Shown piece by piece: positions 48,505 through 58,900 of a stretch of 64,000 nucleotides of DNA. The position numbers were made by a program, and so were the translations under genes. The DNA is from Parvularculaceae bacterium (lineage in GTDB: Bacteria; Pseudomonadota; Alphaproteobacteria; Caulobacterales; Parvularculaceae): contig JANQMJ010000001.1 of the NCBI GenBank assembly GCA_028280115.1, forward strand, positions 1 to 64,000, given 5' to 3'. Under the pieces are notes generated by a model. That model saw only the letters and a program-made list of their open reading frames with translations. It was not told the origin of the DNA and made no database searches. Numbering within the stretch: the stretch's first letter is position 1; the number at the start of each line of letters is the position of its first letter.

Positions 48505-49395
48505 TTAAACGATCTCGGCCTCGGACGCGACCTCGGCGATAAGGTCGGCGACAAGCGCCGGCGCTTCTTCATGGGCAAGATGGCCGAGATCCGGCAAGAC
48601 AATTTGACGGCCGTCAGGCGCAAGCCCGGCCGCTCTTTTTGCTTCCTCAGGCGGCACGGCGCGGTCGTTTTCGCCCGCGACAAAGACGCATGGAAAGGGC
48701 AGGCCGGCAAGCGCCTCATCTATCATGGTCAAATCCCAATGGGCCATCATGCCGAGCGCGCCGGCAACATGAGCGGGCCGGCGCATCAGCGCCGCATAGC
48801 GCTCAACGATATTTTCAGAAACATGCGAACCGGTTTGCTCGATCAGGCGCCTGACGCGGCGGATGTCTCTAGCGCCCTGCGCAAAAGCATATGCGGAAAT
48901 GGGGTTATAGTAGAACAGCTTCGCAATCGCCGGGAACACAGCCTGCGCCGCGCCGCCAAAAGGCGTGAGCGCGCCGTTGATGCTCACCAATGCGGCAGGC
49001 GCAAGCGCTTTGTCGATCGCCATACGGATCAAAATCGCCGCGCCGGCGGAATGGCCGGCGACAATAACGGGCTTTACGCCGATCGCGTCGACCAACAGGC
49101 CGACCTGATCGGCGACATGACGCAGGGACGGCGGCGACCAGCGCTGCGTGGACGTAAAGCCGTGCCCCGGCAGATCGAAGGCGACAACGTCGAATGACGT
49201 TGCCAGCAACGGCATGAGCCCCGCCCAGGAATGGGTTGCGGCGCCCGTGCCGTGTATCAGCAGGAGGCCCGGTCCTGAACCCATGCGCTGCACATGCCAG
49301 CGATAGTTTCCGGCCTCGATCAGCTGGCTCGCGCCGCGATGCGGCCAGGCCGCGCCTTCCGTCTCCCAGTCCGGCGTTTTTAGGAAGGAAAACAT
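48505..49395 (-). CDS. bchO: BchO, alpha/beta hydrolase of the Mg chelatase operon
   Basis: 296 aa from the ATG at 49395, which has GGAG about 7 bases upstream; a GTG at 49407 would overlap the bchD stop. It has the alpha/beta hydrolase fold: oxyanion region LLIHGTGAATHSW, nucleophile elbow AGHSAGAAIL, late Asp in AGENDRAVPP and catalytic His in LGHLAHEEAP. BchO is conserved next to bchD in purple bacteria and is thought to support Mg chelation, with no defined reaction. It follows bchD closely. Confidence 0.93.
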   Translation of the reverse strand: MFSFLKTPDWETEGAAWPHRGASQLIEAGNYRWHVQRMGSGPGLLLIHGTGAATHSWAGLMPLLATSFDVVAFDLPGHGFTSTQRWSPPSLRHVADQVGLLVDAIGVKPVIVAGHSAGAAILIRMAIDKALAPAALVSINGALTPFGGAAQAVFPAIAKLFYYNPISAYAFAQGARDIRRVRRLIEQTGSHVSENIVERYAALMRRPAHVAGALGMMAHWDLTMIDEALAGLPFPCVFVAGENDRAVPPEEAKRAAGLAPDGRQIVLPDLGHLAHEEAPALVADLIAEVASEAEIV

Positions 49396-49406
49396 CGCAC
49401 GCTCCA

Positions 49407-51203
49407 CTAACCGGCGGCGATCACTTGTTTAACGGACTGCGACACCATCTTGCTGTCGGCATAGGGCAGGGGCGTGTAGCGCGCGCCCAACGCGCCGCTC
49501 AACGCCTGCGCCTGGGGCGAGGGCCGTTTGCCGGTGTCGAAAAAAAGAACCGTCGAGCCGCTTTCGCGAAGCCGCCGACCGGCAAGGATTGCATCGGATT
49601 GCGCGGCGGCGCGGTCAGCCTCGCCGCTCAACGCAATATTGCCGCGCCCGTCCGATAAAATAACCACAAAGGGCGTTTTGCCTTTTCTTTTTTCGGTTTC
49701 GGCGAGCACGGCCGCTGCGGCGATGCCCGCCGCCAGCGGCGTCCCGCCTCCGCCCGGCAAGGCGCTCAAGGTTCGGCGAACCCGCGTCAGTGATCGCGTC
49801 GGCGGCAACAGCAGGTCGGCCTTCTCGCCGCGAAAGGCGATCAGCGCGACATGGTCGCGGCGGGAATAACAATCCGCAAGCAGCAGTTCGACGGCGCCTT
49901 TCGCCTCCGCCATACGATGCATCGCCGAAGAGCCCGACGCGTCGACGGCGAAAATGACCAGCGTTTCCGAACGCGCCTTGAAGCGTTTAATGCGAAGGTC
50001 GTTTTTATAGATTGGCAGATGAACCGAGCGATCATCGCCGCCCCGCATGTTGCGCCAGGGCGCCGCCGCGCGCAGCGTCGCCGGCAGATCAAGACGCGCG
50101 CCGTCGCGCGGTAGTCCCGAACGCGCGCCGACCGGCCGCCCTTTCCATGTCGATTCAACAAGCGCGCCTGACTTGCCGCCGGCGCCTGCGGCCCTGCGCC
50201 GGCGAAGTCCGGCCGCCGGCTTTTCCAACAGCCAGCCCAACGCCGCCGCGCGCGCCGTTGCGACCAGCATGTCTTCCATCGCCTGATCCTGATCGCCTTG
50301 CTCGGTTGACATGTCGGCTTCATCACGTTCGCCGCGCTGTTGATCAGGCGGCGGCGCTGTTTCCGGCGGCGCCATGTCCGGCGCCGCCCTCGGCCCGAAT
50401 ACAAGACAGCAAGCCGTCTCCGCGTCCGATTGAGAAACCTCGTCGCGCCCGGCAAGGGCGGCCCCCGCACGCGCCGCGCCGATTGCAAACATCAAAGCCC
50501 GCAACGAATGAACGCCAAGCGCGGCGCCGGCGGAGGTCATTGCCTCTAAGATTGCGTCGGGACAGTCGATACTCGCCAGCCTTTGCCTGGCGGCGCTGAT
50601 GGTCTTTGCAGAAATGTCGGACGGAGAGGCGTCTCTCGTCGAAACGCCATTAAGGTCGATGTGAAACGCAACCCGTTCGAGCAAAATCTGCGGCGGCGCT
50701 TCCAGCCCGTCCATCCCCTCGTCGTACAAAACACAGCAAAACTGTGTTTCGTCGCGGCGCGACACGCCGCTGCGTTCAATGGCGACAAAACCTGCATCCA
50801 TTGCGCCGGCGATCAGCCCCGCACTGGCCGGCGCCATCCGTTCCGCCATTGGCGCGATCAAGACGCCCCCGTCGGCCTCGGCGAGGAGGCCCTTTTCGGC
50901 GACCGGCCGGCCGGCGTTCAGCGTCGCCGCAAGGTCAAGGCCGCCGATAATACGGTCCCGATCGGCGCCGACGGGCAGTTTGCGAACCGGCGCATCAGCC
51001 GGCAGCAACGCAAGAAACTGCTCCGCCGACCGATCACGCACCGGACCGGGCGCCGATCGAATGCGAACGCCGCCAAGACCGATCGGATCGACAGCGAGCA
51101 ACGCCGCCGCCATTTGCGCATCTTTCCATTGCCGTTCGCCGGCCGCAATCAACTCATGGCCGTCTTGCGGTTCCGCCGTCGGCATTGCGCCCATCGCCGT
51201 CAT
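49407..51203 (-). CDS. bchD: Magnesium chelatase subunit D
   Basis: 598 aa. Three parts: an N-terminal AAA+-like domain that has lost a usable Walker A, a Pro- and acid-rich linker (about 265-300, with [19 protein letters not shown]), and a C-terminal von Willebrand A domain with the MIDAS motif [11 protein letters not shown] (about residue 415). It bridges the BchI ATPase ring to BchH. The ATG at 51203 overlaps the bchI stop (ATGA). The family-typical [20 protein letters not shown] block is present. Confidence 0.96.
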   Translation of the reverse strand: MTAMGAMPTAEPQDGHELIAAGERQWKDAQMAAALLAVDPIGLGGVRIRSAPGPVRDRSAEQFLALLPADAPVRKLPVGADRDRIIGGLDLAATLNAGRPVAEKGLLAEADGGVLIAPMAERMAPASAGLIAGAMDAGFVAIERSGVSRRDETQFCCVLYDEGMDGLEAPPQILLERVAFHIDLNGVSTRDASPSDISAKTISAARQRLASIDCPDAILEAMTSAGAALGVHSLRALMFAIGAARAGAALAGRDEVSQSDAETACCLVFGPRAAPDMAPPETAPPPDQQRGERDEADMSTEQGDQDQAMEDMLVATARAAALGWLLEKPAAGLRRRRAAGAGGKSGALVESTWKGRPVGARSGLPRDGARLDLPATLRAAAPWRNMRGGDDRSVHLPIYKNDLRIKRFKARSETLVIFAVDASGSSAMHRMAEAKGAVELLLADCYSRRDHVALIAFRGEKADLLLPPTRSLTRVRRTLSALPGGGGTPLAAGIAAAAVLAETEKRKGKTPFVVILSDGRGNIALSGEADRAAAQSDAILAGRRLRESGSTVLFFDTGKRPSPQAQALSGALGARYTPLPYADSKMVSQSVKQVIAAG

Positions 51204-52222
51204 GGCGCAAGGACTTCGTCGACGGCTCGCGCGACGCGTGCGCCGGCGTCGGTTTCATCCAGCGGGTCCTTGCGCAAGCGATGGCGCAAAGCGAGCGGCG
51301 CCACGAGGCGCAACTCCTTGAGCGTTACGCGATCGCGACCCTCAAGCGCGGCAAGCGCGCGGGCCGCGCGCATCATCGTAAGCTCGCCGCGCAGTCCGTC
51401 AGCACCAAGCGCGATGCACAGCGAGGCCGCCTTCTGCAAGACATCGTCGGGCGTTTCGACGGTTTCGAGCGTGTCGCGCGCTTTGGCGATTTTCCGGCGC
51501 ACGGCGCTGTCCTTACGTTTCCATGTTTTCGCGAATGCGGCAGGGTCGCGCTCGAAGGCGTCGCGGCGCCGGACAACCTCAATGCGCTCGCCAATATCGT
51601 CGGGCGTGCGCACATCGACGGAAAGGCCAAAACGGTCTAGCAGTTGCGGGCGCAGCTCTCCCTCCTCAGGATTGCCGCTGCCGACGAGCACAAAACGCGC
51701 CGCATGACGCACGCTCAGGCCTTCGCGTTCAACGACATTCTCGCCGGAAGCTGCGGCGTCGAGGAGCAAGTCGACAAGATGATCGTCAAGGAGATTGACT
51801 TCGTCGATATATAAAAATCCGCGATGGGCCCGCGCCAACAGCCCCGGTTCAAATCGCTTTTCTCCCTTGACGAGCGCGCGTTCGAGATCAAGCGCGCCGA
51901 CAACCCGGTCTTCGGTGGCGCCTAAGGGCAGATCGACCACCGAGGCGGTTTCTTTTTTTACGTTTAAGGCGCCGTTTTTGCCGGCGGTCTGACAATCGGC
52001 GCAAAGCCCGTTGGGCGCTAACGGATCGCAGCGAAAGGCGCAGCCGGCGACGACATCGATCTTGGGCAAAAGCGCCGCCAACCCGCGGATCGCCGTTGTC
52101 TTGCCGGCGCCGCGATCGCCGAAAGCCAGGACGCCGCCAATATGCGGATCTACAGCCGTGAGCAAAAGGGCGCGTTTGAGTTCGTCCTGACCGACAATCG
52201 CGGAGAATGGAAATGCAGCCAC
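51200..52222 (-). CDS. bchI: Magnesium chelatase ATPase subunit I
   Basis: 340 aa AAA+ ATPase that powers Mg insertion by the BchHID complex. Walker A is [14 protein letters not shown] (about 36-49), Walker B is [18 protein letters not shown], and sensor region [20 protein letters not shown] follows. AGGA lies about 7 bases before the ATG at 52222. No PpsR-type palindrome is seen in the 100 bases upstream, unlike the other pigment operons here. Confidence 0.97.
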   Translation of the reverse strand: MAAFPFSAIVGQDELKRALLLTAVDPHIGGVLAFGDRGAGKTTAIRGLAALLPKIDVVAGCAFRCDPLAPNGLCADCQTAGKNGALNVKKETASVVDLPLGATEDRVVGALDLERALVKGEKRFEPGLLARAHRGFLYIDEVNLLDDHLVDLLLDAAASGENVVEREGLSVRHAARFVLVGSGNPEEGELRPQLLDRFGLSVDVRTPDDIGERIEVVRRRDAFERDPAAFAKTWKRKDSAVRRKIAKARDTLETVETPDDVLQKAASLCIALGADGLRGELTMMRAARALAALEGRDRVTLKELRLVAPLALRHRLRKDPLDETDAGARVARAVDEVLAP

Positions 52223-52264
52223 GTTCCTAAATCGCCTTTCCGGTTGAAACTATTTCATTCCGCG

Positions 52265-52298
52265 CGAAAACAAAAGCCGCCGGTTCGTTCCGGCGGCT
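52265..52298 (-). terminator. Rho-independent terminator of the cytochrome c gene
   Basis: On the minus strand AGCCGCCGG pairs with CCGGCGGCT (52275-52283 with 52290-52298) across a 6-base loop, followed by TTTTGTTTT. It lies 26 bases after the cytochrome stop and isolates that gene from bchI. Confidence 0.85.
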
Positions 52299-52323
52299 CT
52301 TATGTTCGCGATGACGAATAAGT

Positions 52324-52977
52324 TTATTCTGTTACGGAATTCAAGTAGGCGATGATGTCCGCCCGCTCCTGAGCCGAAGGAAGACCCGGAAAGATCATGC
52401 GCGTGCCCGGCATATATTCCTGCGGCGCTTCAAGATACTCGAACATGATTTCTTCGGTCCAGGTAATGCCCGAATTGGCGTTGGCGTCGGAGTAGTTGAA
52501 CCCTTCGACCGAACCTGCGTTGCGCCCGATAATGCCATAAAGCGACGGGCCCACTCGATTTTGCCCTTCCTGAACCGTGTGGCAGGAGATGCATTTCACA
52601 AAGACGCGTCTGCCCTTCGCCGCATCGCCGGTAAGCGATGCGTATTCAGAAGCGCCATCGCCGCTCTGGACCACAGCAGTCGGTTCCATTTCGTCAGACG
52701 CGTCTGCAACGGCTTGTTCAACTTCCGCCTGATCGTCCATCGCCGGCTCTGTAACATTGGCCACCTTGTCAGTCGCCGCATCTACGGGATCCTCCGAACC
52801 GTCCGCGGCGGGAACATTGTTCTGCGCCGTCGAAACGTCAGACTGCGACGCTTCGGGTTCTTCCGCGGCGCTGGGCGAGCCTTCGGTTGAGTCTCCCGAC
52901 CCGCCGCAGGCGCTGAGCAACAGCGCAGATGAGACAATAAAGACTACTGAAGTTTTATTGTGTTTGCGTTCGACCAA
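52324..52977 (-). CDS. Membrane-anchored lipoprotein c-type cytochrome
   Basis: 217 aa. A signal peptide ends in a lipobox (LLLSAC, lipidated Cys24). An acidic, Ala-rich linker (about 25-112) leads to one class I cytochrome c domain with haem motif CISCH (129-133) and probable axial Met194 in MPGTRMIF. The start is TTG at 52977 with a strong AGGGAGG site upstream. The lipid anchor plus flexible linker resembles the design of tethered electron carriers such as cytochrome cy, though that protein uses a membrane helix. With no pufC in the cluster, it is a candidate direct donor to the reaction centre; respiratory roles are equally possible. Confidence 0.9.
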   Translation of the reverse strand: MVERKHNKTSVVFIVSSALLLSACGGSGDSTEGSPSAAEEPEASQSDVSTAQNNVPAADGSEDPVDAATDKVANVTEPAMDDQAEVEQAVADASDEMEPTAVVQSGDGASEYASLTGDAAKGRRVFVKCISCHTVQEGQNRVGPSLYGIIGRNAGSVEGFNYSDANANSGITWTEEIMFEYLEAPQEYMPGTRMIFPGLPSAQERADIIAYLNSVTE

Positions 52978-53203
52978 AAGATCCTCCCTAATGGTTGGCC
53001 GGCAAGGGCGGCAATGCGGGATATATGTTCCAAAACAAACGGCCTTGTCAAATCAAGCAATTACGCAACTAAATCACATCCTTTAAGGGCAGGCCGGCCT
53101 GGTCGGCTGCTCGTGCGGAAGCATCCCGATAACCGTTCAGCTGAACAATATGCCAGCGCAGTCCTGTCTTCTTCGAGTCTTGACTTAAAACAAATTCTTC
53201 GTC

Positions 53204-54232
53204 TCACGCCGGAACGCGATCGCCAGCCCAGGTCGACGCCATGGTCAGCACCGCCGCGCCTTCGAGGCGGCCGGCGCGCAGATCGTCGAGCGCCTCATTG
53301 GCGCGGGCGAGGGGATAGGTTTTGGTCGTCGTCCGCACGCGCGCTTTCGGCGCGAGATTCAGAAATTCCTCGCCGTCGCGGCGGGTGAGATTGGCGACAG
53401 AGCGGATGACGCGCTCTTCCCAGAGGATGTCGTAGGCAAAAGCGGGGATATCGCTCATGTGAATGCCCGCGCAGACGACGGTTCCGCCCTTGCCGACGGC
53501 GCGCAATGCGGCAGGGACAAGCGCGCCGACCGGCGCGAAGATGATGGCCGCGTCAAGGGTTTCCGGCGGCGCTTCGTCGCTGCCGCCCGCCCATGTCGCG
53601 CCGAGCGCGCGGGCGAAGGCCTGTCCCTTTTCATCGCCGGGTTTTGTAAAGGCGAACAGCTTGCGGCCCTGATGCAACGCGATCTGGGCGATAATGTGCG
53701 CGGCCGCGCCGAAGCCATAAAGACCAAGCCGCGCGCCTTCGCCCGCCGCGCGCAAGGATCGATAGCCGATCAGGCCGGCGCACATGAGCGGCGCAGCCTC
53801 GACATCGCTGTAACTGCCCGGAACCGGAAATGCGTATCGTGCGTCGGCCAGGGCGTATTCGGCAAAACCCCCGTCGCGGGTGTAGCCGGTAAACTGCGCA
53901 TTGTCGCAAAGGTTTTCCCGTCCGCCCCGGCAAAAATCGCACGCGCCGCAGGTCCAGCTGAGCCAGGGGACGCCGGCGCGATCGCCTTTGGAAAAGTGCT
54001 TCGTATCAGGACCGATGGCTGCGACGGTTCCGATAATCTCATGGCCCGGCACAAGCGGCAGTTTGGGCGACTTCAAATCGCCGTCGACAATATGCAGATC
54101 GGTTCGGCAAACGGCGCAGGCGGAAACGCGGATGAGAATCTCACCGCCTCCGGGCTCGGGCCGCGCGATCTCCCTTTCGCGCAAAGGTCTGCGCTGTTGC
54201 TCCAGCACCATCGCCCGCATGGTATTGCTCAT
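53204..54232 (-). CDS. Zinc-dependent alcohol dehydrogenase family protein
   Basis: 342 aa medium-chain dehydrogenase. The ATG at 54232 (MSNTMRAMVLEQQ) is the family-like start; the longer frame to 54427 adds unrelated residues. Catalytic Zn ligands are in CAVCRTDLHI, VPGHEIIG and MCAGLIGYRS, and the four structural Zn cysteines in CGACDFCRGGRENLC. It has a GLYGFGAAAHI nucleotide loop. It resembles the AdhA/YjgB-like zinc-binding group; the substrate is unknown. It is the first clearly non-photosynthetic gene on the right side. Confidence 0.9.
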   Translation of the reverse strand: MSNTMRAMVLEQQRRPLREREIARPEPGGGEILIRVSACAVCRTDLHIVDGDLKSPKLPLVPGHEIIGTVAAIGPDTKHFSKGDRAGVPWLSWTCGACDFCRGGRENLCDNAQFTGYTRDGGFAEYALADARYAFPVPGSYSDVEAAPLMCAGLIGYRSLRAAGEGARLGLYGFGAAAHIIAQIALHQGRKLFAFTKPGDEKGQAFARALGATWAGGSDEAPPETLDAAIIFAPVGALVPAALRAVGKGGTVVCAGIHMSDIPAFAYDILWEERVIRSVANLTRRDGEEFLNLAPKARVRTTTKTYPLARANEALDDLRAGRLEGAAVLTMASTWAGDRVPA

Positions 54233-54350
54233 GACCGCGCCCAAATTTGCTTTCAAAGCGCAATGTATTGCATGGTGAGCGGCCAATACACAAAAAGACG
54301 GGTTCGAATCCAGGCCGCGAAACAGGAGGAGACTGATCCTTTTAGACGCC

Positions 54351-55895
54351 ATGAAAGAAACGCGGCCCCTGGTCTTTTGGCCGCCGGCGGCGTTATTGCT
54401 GTTGGCGCTTTCTTTCAGCCTTATCAATTTCGACGGTTTTCACGCCGCCGTCTCGGCGGCGAATAATTGGATCCTCGCTCGGTTTGACTGGCTTTTCAGT
54501 CTTGCGTCCTTCGCCGCCGTGCTGCTCGTTGTTTGGGTGGCGTTTTCGCCCCTCGGCGCCGTTCGGATCGGCGGACCCGACGCAAAGCCGATCCTAAGCC
54601 GATGGAACTGGTTCGCCATTACGCTGTGCACCACGATCGCCATCGGGATTTTGTTCTGGGGCACGGCCGAACCGATGTTTCACGTCAACGGGCCGCCCGC
54701 CTTCGCGGATGTCGAAGCGCGTTCCGACGACGCGGCGCGTTTTGCGCTGTCGTCGATGTTCATGCACTGGACGATTACGCCTTACGCCATCTACACGGTG
54801 CCGGCGCTTGCTTTTGCGCTCGCCCATTTCAATCTCGGCCGGCCATATTCTTTAAGCGGACCGTTGTCGCTGATCTTCGGCCGCGCGGCGACCGGCCGGG
54901 GCGGGGCGATTATCGACGCCATAGGCCTTTACGCCCTGGTCGCCGGGGTCGCCGCATCATTGGGCGCCGGCGTGATGACGGTCGCCGGCGGGCTCTGGCA
55001 TATCGCCGGCGTGAATGACGGCGCGCTGTTGCGCTTGGCTGTGACGGCGGCGATTGTCGCCGTGTTCGTTGCGTCTTCCATCAGCGGCATTCAGCGCGGC
55101 ATCAAATTTCTTTCCGATCTCAATATCCGGTTCTTTTTTCTCCTGTGCGCCTTCGTCTTCATCGCAGGGCCGACCCTGGCGATCGTAAAGCTCGGCGTCG
55201 GCGGGCTGGGGGAATACGCCGCGACCTTTCTGCCGCGCAGCCTCAGTCTCGGCGCGCGCGCCGGCAGCGACTGGACGCGCGACTGGACGGTGTTTTACTT
55301 CGCCAACTGGCTCGCCTGGGCGCCGATCACGGCGCTGTTTCTGGGCCGGATTTCCGTCGGCTATCGGGTGCGGGAGTTTTTGTTGTTCAATCTCGCTGCG
55401 CCGGCGGCGTTCGGCGCCTTGTGGATGACGGTGTTCGGCGGGGCCGCCATCACAATCGATCAGGCGACGCAAGGAACGCTCACCGCCGCCCTCAATGAAA
55501 AGGGCCCGGAAGCGGTCATCTACGCGCTCTTCGATGCGTTGCCGTTTACCGGCGTCGTGGTCATTGCATTTGTGTTCGTCACGTTCATTTCCTTCGTGAC
55601 GGCGATGGATTCCAATACCCATTCAATCGCCGGCGTGTGTTTAAAATCCAATACGCCAGACGCACAGCAAGGGCGCGCCGCGCTTATGGTCAAGATCTTC
55701 TGGGGCGGATTGGTCGGCGCTGTTGCCTTCGTCATGACCGCGACCACCGGCATCGAAGGCGTCAGGATGCTTTCCAATCTCGGCGGGCTGCCGGGGCTTC
55801 TTATTCTCATCGCCATGGGCGCGGTCATCATCGCCCTGCGCGCGGCCTGGTTCGACGAAGTCAAGGCGGGCGCCCAGCCTTCGTCGTCTCGATAA
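54351..55895 (+). CDS. BCCT family betaine/carnitine/choline-type transporter
   Basis: 514 aa, about 12 membrane spans. The family signature GILFWGTAEPMFHV (about 102-115) and the Trp-rich segment MFMHWTITPYAIYTVPALAF, with later DWTVFYFANWLAWAP, identify a secondary transporter for quaternary ammonium compounds or related zwitterions. It lacks the long cytoplasmic C-terminal sensor tail of osmoregulated BetP-type members, so it may serve uptake for growth rather than osmotic stress. It ends 7 bases before the convergent hydantoinase/oxoprolinase stop. Confidence 0.92.
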   Translation: MKETRPLVFWPPAALLLLALSFSLINFDGFHAAVSAANNWILARFDWLFSLASFAAVLLVVWVAFSPLGAVRIGGPDAKPILSRWNWFAITLCTTIAIGILFWGTAEPMFHVNGPPAFADVEARSDDAARFALSSMFMHWTITPYAIYTVPALAFALAHFNLGRPYSLSGPLSLIFGRAATGRGGAIIDAIGLYALVAGVAASLGAGVMTVAGGLWHIAGVNDGALLRLAVTAAIVAVFVASSISGIQRGIKFLSDLNIRFFFLLCAFVFIAGPTLAIVKLGVGGLGEYAATFLPRSLSLGARAGSDWTRDWTVFYFANWLAWAPITALFLGRISVGYRVREFLLFNLAAPAAFGALWMTVFGGAAITIDQATQGTLTAALNEKGPEAVIYALFDALPFTGVVVIAFVFVTFISFVTAMDSNTHSIAGVCLKSNTPDAQQGRAALMVKIFWGGLVGAVAFVMTATTGIEGVRMLSNLGGLPGLLILIAMGAVIIALRAAWFDEVKAGAQPSSSR

Positions 55896-55902
55896 ACGCT
55901 GC

Positions 55903-58900
55903 TTAGCGATCTGAACGGCCGTAACCGCCGCCGCCGGGCGTTTCGACCACGATCGCATCGCCGGTTTCAAGCTCGGCCTCAGCCGCGCCGGCGATGTCTT
56001 TGCGTGCGCCGTCCGCCTTTTCAATCCATTGCCGGCCGGCCGCGCCGTCCGCGCCGCCGGAAAGGCCGAAAGGCGCGACGCTCCGCCGGGAGGAAACGAG
56101 CGACACCGTGGCGGCTTCAAGCGCGCGGATGCGCCGCGCCGCGCCGTTACCGCCGGCGCGCTCACCGGCGCCGTCCGAGCCGGTCCGCACCGCAAAGGTC
56201 TCAAGCCGCAAGGGATAGCGCAATTCCAGCACCTCCGGATCGGTGATGCGGGTGTTGGTCATATGGGTATGGACGGCCGAAGCGCCGTCAAAGTCCGGCC
56301 CCGCGCCGGCGCCGCCGCAAATGGTTTCGTAATATTGAAACCGCGCATTGCCGATCAGGAGATTGTTCATCGTGCCCTGGGACGCGGCGCAGGCGCCAAG
56401 GGCGCCGAAAAGCGCGTTGCAGACCGCCTGGCTGACCTCGGTGTTGCCGGCGACGACCGCGCAGCCCGGTGCCGGCGCCAGAAAACTGCCCGCCGGCGTG
56501 ACGATCTTGAGCGGCCGCAGGCAACCGTCATTGAGCGGAATGTCGTCAGCGACCAGGCAGCGGAACACATATAGCGCCGCTGCCCGCGCAACCGCCGGCG
56601 GCGCGTTGAAATTGCCGGGTCGCTGGGGGCCGGTTCCGGAAAAGTCGATCACCGCCTCGCGGCGCTTACGGTCGACGTGGATCGAGACCTTGAGGCGGGC
56701 GCCGTCATCCATGACGTAGTCGAAACAGCCGTCGCTGAGGCGGTCGATCACCCGGCGCACGCTTTCCTCGGCATTGGTCATGACATGGCGCATATAGGCG
56801 CGCACGCCGGGCCATCCGTACCGCTCAACCAGCGCTTCGGCCTCGCGGATGCCGGCCTCGTTGGCGGCGATCTGCGCCTTGATGTCGGAAATATTCGTAT
56901 CCGGACTGCGGGCCGGAAAAGGCGCGTCGGTCAGCAGCCGGCGGAACGCTTCTTCGCAAAACACATCGCCGTCGCGAATGAGAAAATCGTCAATGACGAC
57001 GCCTTCTTCGGCGAGGGTTTTCGAATCCGGCGGCGTCGATCCCGGCGCCGTCCCGCCGATATCGGCGTGATGGCCGCGATTGCCGACGAAAAAACGAAGC
57101 TCGGCGCCAGTCTTATCGAACACCGGGGCGATCACGGTGACGTCCGGCAGATGGGTGCCGCCGTTGAAGGGGTTGTTGAGGACGACCATGTCGTCCGGCT
57201 TGAGCGTTTCTTTGCGGCTCGCCAGCACCGCGCGCACGCTTTCGCCCATGGCGCCGAGATGCACCGGCACATGCGGCGCATTGGCGATCAAGCCGCCCTC
57301 GGCGTCGAACAGGGCGCAGGAAAAATCAAGCCGCTCCTTGATATTGACGCTGGTCGCCGTGTTGCGCAGCACCGCGCCCATGCGCTCGGCGGCGGCCATG
57401 AACATATTGTTGAAAAGCTCCAGCAGCGCCGGATCGGCCGAGTTCGTTTCCGTCAGCAGACGGTGTTTCTGCGCTGCGCTGCGCCGCAAAATGAGTTCGC
57501 CGCGCTCGGCCATGCGGGCGGTCCAGCCCGGCTCGACGACCGTGGTGGCGATTTCTTCGCAGACCAGCGCGGGGCCGGGGACTTCATCGCCGGCGCCCAG
57601 GGCGGCGCGGGCGTATACCGGCGCATCATGGCTTTTGCCGCCGCTCCACAAGGAAACCCGTTCCGGGGGTTCGGGCGGCGCGCCGTTTCCTTGTGCGGCG
57701 CGCGGCTGGCGGGCGGTTTCACCGGCGAGCACGATCTCGACCGTGACGCTTTCCAGCACCAGCGCCCGGTCGCGCATGGTAAAGCCGAAACGGCGCTGAT
57801 GGGCGTCATGAAAGGCGTCGCGCATGTCGGCAAGGGCGCCGAAGGGAACCGCAAGCGCCGTATCGGTTCCGTGAAAGCGCAGATCGGCGGTCATGATGCG
57901 GGCGGTATCGGCGGTTTCTCCGGCCGACGTCTTCAGCGTGGCGATCGCCTCGCCCGCCAATGCCTCAAGCGCGTCCGCCGCGGCCGCGACAGCATCTTCA
58001 TCAAGCGGGCGTTCGATCGCCTGCCGGCGGATGACGTTTTGATCGGCAAGACCCATGCCGTAGGCGGACAGAACGCCGGCGAAGGGGTGAATGAGGACGG
58101 TTTCAAGGCCGAGCTCGTCGGCGACCATGCAGGCGTGCTGGCCGCCGGCGCCGCCGAAACATTGCAGCGCGAAGCCGTCAAGGTCATGACCCTTTTCCAA
58201 CGATATCTTCTTGATCGCCTGGGCCATGTTGGCGACGGCGATGCGCAGGAAGTCCTCGGCGATGGCGCGGGGATCTTTTTGCTCGCCAGTCGCCTTTGCA
58301 ATTTCGGCCGCCAGCGTCTCGAACCGGCGCGCCGGCGTTTCGCCGTCCAGCGGCTGATCGCCGGCGGGACCGAAAATATGCGGGAAGTAACGCGGCTGGA
58401 TCTTGCCGACAAAAATATTGGCGTCGGTGACGGTGAGCGGCCCGTCGCGGCGATAGGCGGCGGGGCCCGGATCGGCGCCGGCGCTGTCCGGGCCGACGCG
58501 AAAGCGCGCGCCGTCGAAATGAAGGATCGAACCGCCGCCGGCGGCGACCGTGTGGATCGCCATCATCGGGGTTTTAAGCTGAACGCCGGCGACTTCGGTT
58601 TCAAACACCCGCTCCAGCCGGCCGGCGTAAAGACAAACGTCTGTTGACGTGCCGCCCATGTCGAAGCCGATGATGTTCTCAAAGCCCGCGGCTTCGGCGG
58701 TGCGCGCCGCGCCGACGACGCCGCCGGCGGGGCCGGAAAGGATCGCGTCCTTGCCCTGAAACCGCGCCGCATCGGCAAGACCGCCGTTCGATTGCATGAA
58801 ATAGAGCCTGGTTCCGCCCAGTTCGCTTGCGACCCGGTTCACATATCCGCCGAGCACGGGTGATACATAGGCGTCGACGACCGTCGTGCCGGCGCGTCCC

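Noticed and set aside
53135-53146. GTTCAGCTGAAC palindrome upstream of the cytochrome c gene
   Set aside because: A single 12-base palindrome without a matching promoter context; it does not fit the PpsR or alphaproteobacterial LexA patterns.
56677-58647. 656-codon plus-strand frame opposite the hydantoinase/oxoprolinase gene
   Set aside because: Arg/His/Gly-rich low-information translation with no domain; shadow of a clear gene on the other strand.
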